A DNA stretch of 64,000 nucleotides from Pseudomonas entomophila L48 (lineage in GTDB: Bacteria; Pseudomonadota; Gammaproteobacteria; Pseudomonadales; Pseudomonadaceae), in assembly GCF_000026105.1 (NCBI RefSeq), contig NC_008027.1, positions 2,186,001 to 2,250,000 on the forward strand. The letters are read 5' to 3'. Position numbers and translations under genes: made by a program. The notes under the pieces were generated by a model, which was not told the origin of the DNA, searched no databases, and saw only the letters and a list, made by a program, of their open reading frames with translations. Every line of letters starts with the position of its first letter. Position 1 is the first letter of the stretch. Of the stretch, positions 58,436-64,000 are shown one piece after another.

Positions 58436-59052
58436 CGCCCACCTCCGGTTGTCAGCAGCACCTGCTCCGCCTGGCGCCGGACCGCACTTTCCCCAGGCAA
58501 CTGGCTGGCCTGTTCGAGCACCTGGCGCCAGCCCTCGGCGACGCCCCCTCGCTCCAGGCGCCCTGGCAACTGCTCCAGCCATTGAAGGGCCAGGCAGCGC
58601 AACTCGCGAGCGATGACGGCAAAGGCGATGAAACCACCCTGGACCCGGTCGGCGCGCCTGGCATCGGTGAGCACCGCGCGGATCAAGGTGTGCTGCGCCT
58701 CCTTGCGTACCTGCAGGCGCACCGGGCGGCGTACCGCATGGCCGGCGACGGTTACTTCGTAGTCGCCGTCGGCGACATGGCCACCGCCGCTGTGGGCCGC
58801 GCCGGGCAGCCAGTAGACCGCGACCTGGCGCTGGTTGAAGAAGGCGATCTCGCGGCCACGGTACTGGGCGAAGTCGGCGCAGCTGAACTGGGTGAGCAGG
58901 AAGCCGCGCTGGGTCGGGTGTGGCGTGACCGTGGGCAGGGCTTCGGGGGCGCAGCGATACATTCGCTCGAACAGCAGGTACAGCGGGTCGGCGCGCCAGG
59001 CCAACCAGCGGTAGCGCACCTGGCGCAGGTGGTGTCGGGTCATTTCGAACAT
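58432..59052 (-). CDS. Unknown protein of the NRPS operon (206 aa)
   Basis: A 206-residue soluble protein starting MFEMTRHHLRQVRYRWLAWRADPLY. An aromatic-rich centre (CADFAQYRGREIAFFNQRQVAVYWLPG) is followed by beta strands (DGDYEVTVAGHAVRRPVRLQV) and a helical C-terminus. I do not recognise it. ATG at 59050-59052 has AGGAG close before it; ATG 59043 would give an exact ATGA overlap with the NRPS stop. The large frame upstream is a shadow of the NRPS gene. Confidence 0.6.
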   Translation of the reverse strand: MFEMTRHHLRQVRYRWLAWRADPLYLLFERMYRCAPEALPTVTPHPTQRGFLLTQFSCADFAQYRGREIAFFNQRQVAVYWLPGAAHSGGGHVADGDYEVTVAGHAVRRPVRLQVRKEAQHTLIRAVLTDARRADRVQGGFIAFAVIARELRCLALQWLEQLPGRLERGGVAEGWRQVLEQASQLPGESAVRRQAEQVLLTTGGGR

Positions 59053-62000
59053 GTCGGCTCCTGGGCCTGGAGCAACTGCTCCAGGTGGCGGATGGTGGGT
59101 TGTCGGTAGAACGCCTGCAGGCGCACCTTGCGCCCGTGGGCCTGCTCGACCGCGGCGAGCATCTCGATGACCTTCAGTGACTGGCCGCCCAGGACGAAGA
59201 AGTCGTGGTCGACGCCGAAGCCTTCGCAGCCCAGGATGCGCTGCCACAGCACCTGCAACTGTTGTTGCAGTGGGCTGCTGGCGACGCTTGCCGGAAGGTC
59301 GTGGCGCGGTGCCCGGCCGTGCAGGCGGCGCAGGTCGGGCTTGCCGTTTTCGTTCAGGGGCATCTGGCCGATTATCAGCAGTTCGTCGGGCAGCATGTAC
59401 GCGGGCAGGCATTCGGCCAGGTACTGGCGCAAGGCGGCCGGGTCGCAGAGGGGCGGCGGCGGTGTGTCGCCGCGCAGGCCACTGTGGCCGACCCAGATGG
59501 ACGGGTCGTGGTAGCAGGCGCGGTCATTGGCCAGGTCGACCTCGACCGGTTGCAGGGCCTCTTCGAGCTGCCAGGGGCCGGAGCGGTCCAGGGTCACGCC
59601 GGTCCAGTCCCGCCACTGCGCCAGGCTGCCTTCTATGCGCTGGGAGCGCGGTGCCACGCCGAGTTCCCGGGCGCCCAGGCGCAGGTGCACGCGCAGCCAG
59701 AAATCCAGCGGTTCGCCTTGGTTGTCGCGGGTGTCGGCCCATTGCTGCACCGGCATGCCTGCGGGCATGCCCACCGGCCGCACCGGGCCGAGGAAATGTT
59801 CCAGGCCATGGCGTGTGGCCAGGGCCCGGAAGCCCTTGGCCAGGGTGCTGGCCAGGCCTTGCCCCTGGCAGTGCTCGGCGACGATGCCGGCCAGCCCCAC
59901 CACGGTGTTCGGGGTGATGCCCGCCTGGTGCTGGCGCAGCGCCAGTTGCAAGGCGGCGTCCCAGCCTTCCGGCACGCTCTGCTGCTCGCCGTCCCAATGC
60001 AGCGGGACGCCATTGGCGACGCAGGCGACCTGGTCGTTGGCGTCGACCAGGCAGAACTGATAGTGCGGGAACACGCTGTACAGCGATTCCCAGTGCGCCG
60101 TCAGCACCGGGCTGCCGGCAAAGTAGCGTGGCCAGGTGCCCTGGTGGATGAGGTTCATGTGCACGCGCAGTTCCGGGCGCTGGGCCACGCTGAACTGGCG
60201 CAGCACCTGGCCACGTGCCTCGATGCGCGCCACCTGGCGTTCACGCAGCTCGATGAAGGCGCGCAGGCGGCCGCCGTCCTCCTCCTGCCAGGTGACGGCC
60301 ACGCGGGCCACGTCGGGGTGGCTGGCCAGGGCCGACTCGATATCACCCAGTTCAACCCGGTTGCCGCGCACCTTGACCTGGTGGTCGAGACGGCCGATGT
60401 AGTGCACCTGGCCCTCGCCGTCGAAGCGCGCCAGGTCACCGGTGCGGTACAGCCGTAGCGCGGGCTGGCCGGGTAGCAGGGCCTTTTCGACGAACGCCTG
60501 GCGTGTCTGTTCCGGGGCCTGCCAGTAGCCGGGGCTGAGGCCGGTGGAGGCCAGGCACAGTTGGCCGGGCACCCCGATCGGCAAGGGCTGGTCGTGGCGG
60601 TCGAGGATGAAGGCCTGGACATGGGGCAATGGCCGGCCGATGGGCACCCGGTCGCTGGCACAGGGTTGCGCGCAGTCGTGCCACAGGGCGTCGACGGTGG
60701 CCTCGGTGGGGCCGTAGTGGTTGGCCAGGCGGCAATCGAAGGTGGCCAGGGTGCGCTCGGCCAGCGAGCGATGCAGGGCCGCGGCGCCGCAGATGATCAG
60801 GCGCAGGTCGGGCAGCCGTTCATCGCCACGCCGTGCGGCCTCGACCAGGGCCTCGAGCATGGCCGGCACGGTCTGCAGCGCATTGATGCGTTGTTCGCGC
60901 AGCACCCGCAGCAGGTTGTCGGCGGTACGGGCCAGCCCCTGTGGCCAGGGCACGACCTGGGCGCCGGCACAGAGCGGCCAGAGCATGTCCAGCAGCGAGG
61001 CGTCGAAGGTCGGCGCGGTCCAGAACAGCATGCGTTCGCCGGGTGCCAGGGCATACCTGGCCTGGGTGGCCTGGACCAGCGCCAGCAGCCCGGCGTGCCC
61101 GGCGGGGATTCCCTTGGGTTGGCCGGTGGTGCCGGAGGTGAACAGCAGGTAGGCCAGCTGCCCGGATGTGGCCTGGCTGGCCAGGCGTGGCTGGCCGGGC
61201 GCCTGCCGGGGCAGGTGCTCCATGACCAGCACCGGCTTGGCCAGTGCCTGCGCCTGGTGCTGCAACGCCTCGTGGCTGACCACCGTGCCTATGCCGGCCT
61301 GGGTGGCCACCGCCTGCAGGCGGCTCGCAGGCCACTCCGGGTGCAGTGGCACGTAGAGCGCGCCGAGCCTGAGGATGGCCAGCAGGGCGATCACCGCATC
61401 GGCGCCGCCGTCCAGCAATACGCCGACGGCTTGGCCGCCTCTGATGCTTTGGCTGGCGAGGGCCCGGGCCAGGCGATCGACCTCGCCGGCCAGGGCCGCC
61501 TGGTCGAGGCTGCCGTTGGCGGTGGCCAGTGCCGCGGCCGTGGGGGCCCGGCGGCACTGGTTCTCGATCAGCTCGAGCACCGTGCCGGCGGCCGGCTCGG
61601 TGAGCGGCATGGGTGAGTTGAAGCCCTGCAGCACCTGCCGCGCGGCCTCGTCGGACAGCAGCGGGTAGTTGGCCAGGGGCTGCCCAGGGTCGGCGATCAC
61701 GGCTTGGAACAGGGTCTGCAGGCTGTCCAGCAGGCGCTCGACGGTGGCGGCGTCGAACAGGTCGCTGTTGTAGGTGCAGAAGAACTTCACGTCGCTGCCC
61801 ACCGGGTCGAGGCCGATGGCCAGGTCGAACCGCGCGCCGTGGTTCTCGGCGGCGAAGATGTCCTTGGGGTACAGCTGGCCCTGGCCCAGGTCGACGCTGA
61901 CGAAATCGGACTTGTCGTTCTGCACCCCGGCCATCACCGAGAACAGTTTCGGCCGTGACAGGTCCTTGTGGTGGTCGAGTGCCTCGATCACGTTCACGCA

Positions 62001-62990
62001 GGGGTAGCGATAGTGTTCGAAGGCCTCGAGCACTGTGCCGGCGACCTGTTCGAGCAGCGTGGCGAAGGTCATGTCGGGGCCGATCCGCGTGCGGATCGGC
62101 ATGGGCACGGCATAGCAGCCCAGGTTGCCTTGGTCCTGGGGCGAGCGCCCGGCGATCGGGCAACCGAGTACCAGGTCGTCCTGCCCGCAGACACGGTGCA
62201 GGTACAGGTTCAGCGCCGCCAGCAGAAACATGAATGGCGTGCTGTTGCGGCTGGCGCAGAAGCGGCTCAGGTCGCGCGCCAGCGCCCGTGGCAGCCAGGT
62301 CTTGGCGGTGTTGCCGTTGTAGGTCTGGACCACCGGGCGCGGGCGGTCGGTGGGCAGTTCCAGGGGCGCGGGCAGGTCGGCGAACTGGGCCATCCAGTAA
62401 CGGCGGTGAACCTCCAGCTCGCCGCTGTGCAGCGCTTCGTTGCTGCGCCTGGCGTAGTCGAGGAAACTGCCGCGCAGGGGCGGCAGTTGCACCTGCCGCC
62501 CCTGGCAGGCGGCCGCGTAGAGCGTGGCGAACTCGCGGATCAGGTTCAGCGTGCTGGTCTCGTCCCAGATGATGTGGTGCACGGTGAACAGCAACTGGTA
62601 CTCGTCGCCTGGGTAAGCCACCAGGTGCAGGCGATAGAGCACTTCGTTGGCGAAGTCGAACGGGGCCAGGGCGTATTCGCGGGCCAGCCGCTGCTGCTCG
62701 GCCAGCACCTGCTCCGCGGCCAGCCCGGTGCGGTCGATGAACAACCGCGCCGGGTCGAGCACCTGGGGCTCGCCCAGGTACTGGCCGGGGCGGCCATCGG
62801 CGTAGCCCAGGCGCAGGCGGAACACGTCGTGGCGGTCGAGCAGCTGTTGCCAGGCGGTGAGGAACGCGGCGCGGTCGACCCGGTCGAGGAAGAAGTGGTT
62901 GAAGCTGACGTTGTACACCGCGCTTTCCGGCGCCAACTGGTAGGCGAACCACTCGGGGATCTGGCTTGGGGCCAGGTCTTGCAGGCTCAT
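59040..62990 (-). CDS. Nonribosomal peptide synthetase, C-A(GNAT insert)-T
   Basis: 1316 residues. A condensation domain (1 to ~430) has its catalytic HHxxxD as HHIIWDE at 138. The adenylation domain (~465-1225) shows A3 LLFTSGTTGQPKG near 613, A4 FDAS near 661, A5 HYGPTE near 757 and A8 GRLDHQVKVRGNRVELGDIE near 866. Then about 260 foreign residues (918-1175) resembling a GNAT acyltransferase interrupt it before A9 LPAYMLP and A10 NENGKPDLRRL. The carrier domain has FVLGGQSLKV near 1267. A hand-aligned pocket reads D-A-L-T-I-C-H-V-D-K, which I cannot assign. No release domain follows. The gene overlaps the upstream NRPS as ATGA. Confidence 0.93.
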   Translation of the reverse strand: MSLQDLAPSQIPEWFAYQLAPESAVYNVSFNHFFLDRVDRAAFLTAWQQLLDRHDVFRLRLGYADGRPGQYLGEPQVLDPARLFIDRTGLAAEQVLAEQQRLAREYALAPFDFANEVLYRLHLVAYPGDEYQLLFTVHHIIWDETSTLNLIREFATLYAAACQGRQVQLPPLRGSFLDYARRSNEALHSGELEVHRRYWMAQFADLPAPLELPTDRPRPVVQTYNGNTAKTWLPRALARDLSRFCASRNSTPFMFLLAALNLYLHRVCGQDDLVLGCPIAGRSPQDQGNLGCYAVPMPIRTRIGPDMTFATLLEQVAGTVLEAFEHYRYPCVNVIEALDHHKDLSRPKLFSVMAGVQNDKSDFVSVDLGQGQLYPKDIFAAENHGARFDLAIGLDPVGSDVKFFCTYNSDLFDAATVERLLDSLQTLFQAVIADPGQPLANYPLLSDEAARQVLQGFNSPMPLTEPAAGTVLELIENQCRRAPTAAALATANGSLDQAALAGEVDRLARALASQSIRGGQAVGVLLDGGADAVIALLAILRLGALYVPLHPEWPASRLQAVATQAGIGTVVSHEALQHQAQALAKPVLVMEHLPRQAPGQPRLASQATSGQLAYLLFTSGTTGQPKGIPAGHAGLLALVQATQARYALAPGERMLFWTAPTFDASLLDMLWPLCAGAQVVPWPQGLARTADNLLRVLREQRINALQTVPAMLEALVEAARRGDERLPDLRLIICGAAALHRSLAERTLATFDCRLANHYGPTEATVDALWHDCAQPCASDRVPIGRPLPHVQAFILDRHDQPLPIGVPGQLCLASTGLSPGYWQAPEQTRQAFVEKALLPGQPALRLYRTGDLARFDGEGQVHYIGRLDHQVKVRGNRVELGDIESALASHPDVARVAVTWQEEDGGRLRAFIELRERQVARIEARGQVLRQFSVAQRPELRVHMNLIHQGTWPRYFAGSPVLTAHWESLYSVFPHYQFCLVDANDQVACVANGVPLHWDGEQQSVPEGWDAALQLALRQHQAGITPNTVVGLAGIVAEHCQGQGLASTLAKGFRALATRHGLEHFLGPVRPVGMPAGMPVQQWADTRDNQGEPLDFWLRVHLRLGARELGVAPRSQRIEGSLAQWRDWTGVTLDRSGPWQLEEALQPVEVDLANDRACYHDPSIWVGHSGLRGDTPPPPLCDPAALRQYLAECLPAYMLPDELLIIGQMPLNENGKPDLRRLHGRAPRHDLPASVASSPLQQQLQVLWQRILGCEGFGVDHDFFVLGGQSLKVIEMLAAVEQAHGRKVRLQAFYRQPTIRHLEQLLQAQEPTCSK
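59510..60240 (-). other. GNAT acyltransferase-like domain inserted in the adenylation domain
   Basis: This segment encodes roughly residues 918-1160. Its start is ELRVHMNLIHQGTWPRYFAG; the acyl-CoA loop is GIVAEHCQGQGLASTLAKGF (QxxGxA type). The tail LDFWLRVHLRLGARELGVAP resembles a free-standing GNAT-type acyltransferase family, here complete and spliced between core motifs A8 and A9. Confidence 0.75.
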
Positions 62991-64000
62991 ACGGTCTCCT
63001 CCAGCGCCTGGGCGCAGTGTTCGCAGAGTTCGGCGATGCTTGGGTGGTTGAACAGGTGGGTCACTTGCAGCCCCTGGCCGAGCACTTCGCGGCAGCGGGT
63101 GGTCAGTTCCACCGCCAGCAGCGAATGGCCGCCGAGCAGGAAGAAGCTGTCGTCGATGCCCACCCGCTCGACGCTCAGCAGTTCGGCCCAGATTTCACTC
63201 AGGCGTCGTTCACGCGCGTCGCGCGGGGCGCGGTAGGGCAGCTCGCCAGCCTGGTCGAAACTGGCCAGTGCGGGCAGCGCGGCACGGTCGATCTTGCCGT
63301 TGGGCAGCAGGTCGAAGGCATCGAGCAGGCACACGGCGGCGGGCACCATGTAGTCCGGCAGGTGCTGGCGGCAGAACGCGCGCAGGCTCTGGGCGGAGGG
63401 CGCGGGGCGCTGGGGGGCGATGACATAGGCGACCAGTTGCTGCTGCCCGTTGCCGTCGGCGGCACCGACCACCAGGCTCTGCTCGACCGCCGGATGCTGG
63501 CGTAGCACGGCCTCGACCTCGCCGGCCTCGATGCGACAGCCCCGGACCTTGAGCTGGAAGTCGCAGCGGCCGAGCATGTGCAGGTTGCCTGCGGCATCCC
63601 AGCGCCCGAGGTCGCCGGTCTTGTACAAGCGGGCGCCAGGGTGGTTGTCGAAGGGGTCATCGATGAAGCGCTCGGCGGTGCGCGCGGGATCCTTATAGTA
63701 GCCTTGCCCGACGCACAGGCCGCCGATGTGGATCTCGCCGACCACGCCTGCAGGTACCCGCCCTAGGCTGGCGTCGAGCACATACAGGCGGGCATTGCCG
63801 ATCGGGCGCCCGATCGGCTGGTAGGGCTGGGTCGGCTCGGGGGCCGCGTGCAGGCACAGGTGGGTGACGTCGTCGGAGCACTCGCTGGGGCCGTAGGCAT
63901 TCATCAGCGCGGTGCCCGGGCAGTGCTCGAACCAGCGGCGGGCCAGGGCGGTGGCCAGCGGCTCGCCGTTGCTGATCATCCAGCGCAGCCGTGGCAGCGC
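62987..64000 (-). CDS. Nonribosomal peptide synthetase, A-T end (partial, continues beyond window)
   Basis: The visible 338 codons are the C-terminal part of an NRPS that starts outside the window. The reading frame is open to the edge (LPRLRWMISNGE, before A5). A5 is MNAYGPSE, A7 LYKTGDLGRW, A8 GRCDFQLKVRGCRIEAGEVE and A10 LLPNGKIDRAAL; the carrier domain has FFLLGGHSLLAVEL. The protein ends shortly after the carrier domain with no condensation or release domain. It must therefore hand its aminoacyl or peptidyl chain in trans to the condensation domain of the next NRPS, whose gene overlaps as ATGA. Confidence 0.93.
   Translation of the reverse strand, partial: ALPRLRWMISNGEPLATALARRWFEHCPGTALMNAYGPSECSDDVTHLCLHAAPEPTQPYQPIGRPIGNARLYVLDASLGRVPAGVVGEIHIGGLCVGQGYYKDPARTAERFIDDPFDNHPGARLYKTGDLGRWDAAGNLHMLGRCDFQLKVRGCRIEAGEVEAVLRQHPAVEQSLVVGAADGNGQQQLVAYVIAPQRPAPSAQSLRAFCRQHLPDYMVPAAVCLLDAFDLLPNGKIDRAALPALASFDQAGELPYRAPRDARERRLSEIWAELLSVERVGIDDSFFLLGGHSLLAVELTTRCREVLGQGLQVTHLFNHPSIAELCEHCAQALEETV

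Noticed and set aside
60820..62952. A 710-codon second minus-strand frame within the NRPS gene
   Set aside because: Arg/Pro/Gly-rich off-frame translation of the C and A domains; no domain of its own.

Overview
The window reads as chromosomal DNA of a Pseudomonas, most likely of the P. putida group. The GC content is high, genes are packed with ATGA overlaps, and the gaps carry repetitive extragenic palindromes (REPs) built on TAGGAGC-type ends. Familiar Pseudomonas loci are present: glnS-cysS, urease with ureJ, vreAIR, lpxO, an McoA-like multicopper oxidase and a carnitine operon. I saw no tRNA, rRNA, CRISPR array or transposase. All family assignments come from reading motifs by eye; no database search was possible.

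Layout. 1-5.9 kb holds the glnS end, cysS, a convergent OmpR-type two-component pair, ilvE and two small genes. 6-11.7 kb is a complete urease operon, ureD-A-B-C-E-J-F-G, with a sigma-54-like site upstream. 11.9-12.5 kb holds two paralogous tiny secreted peptides, one of only 49 residues. 12.7-15 kb has a LysR regulator and small proteins. 15.1-18.9 kb holds a VreA-VreI-VreR cell-surface signalling set followed by only three type II secretion genes (HxcW, HxcU and HxcP-like). Next comes an Rhs polymorphic toxin with a GIY-YIG-like tip and a putative immunity gene (19.1-24.4 kb). 24.5-28 kb is a two-gene amino-acid oxidase/2-keto-acid decarboxylase operon. 28-30.3 kb has a membrane protein and an O-acetylhomoserine sulfhydrylase. 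30.4-32.4 kb is an hcp-linked, AT-rich effector/immunity-like islet. 32.4-36.9 kb holds a SCO-cytochrome c fusion and an McoA-like oxidase. 37-39.7 kb has a TSUP permease, a PDZ lipoprotein and a membrane protein. 39.8-46 kb is a carnitine degradation locus: Rieske oxygenase, reductase, BCCT transporter, D-malate dehydrogenase and divergent LysR. 46.1-49 kb has GNAT, AhpD-like, lpxO and thpR genes.

48.9-64 kb is the most distinctive part. It is a nonribosomal peptide biosynthetic cluster, all on the minus strand and running off the window end. One operon has NRPS 1 (partial), then NRPS 2 with a GNAT acyltransferase-like domain inserted in its adenylation domain, a protein of unknown family, an SRPBCC-like protein and a large protein ending in a 2-oxoglutarate oxygenase-like domain. 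Downstream lie a NarL-type regulator and sensor kinase, a MATE exporter, a methyltransferase homologue lacking most of its SAM-binding core, a SerK/SbnI-like ParB-fold protein, a type II thioesterase and an ABC-F ATPase overlapping the thioesterase gene. The set looks like a regulated, exported and self-protected natural product whose identity I do not recognise. It is my main candidate for an undescribed system.
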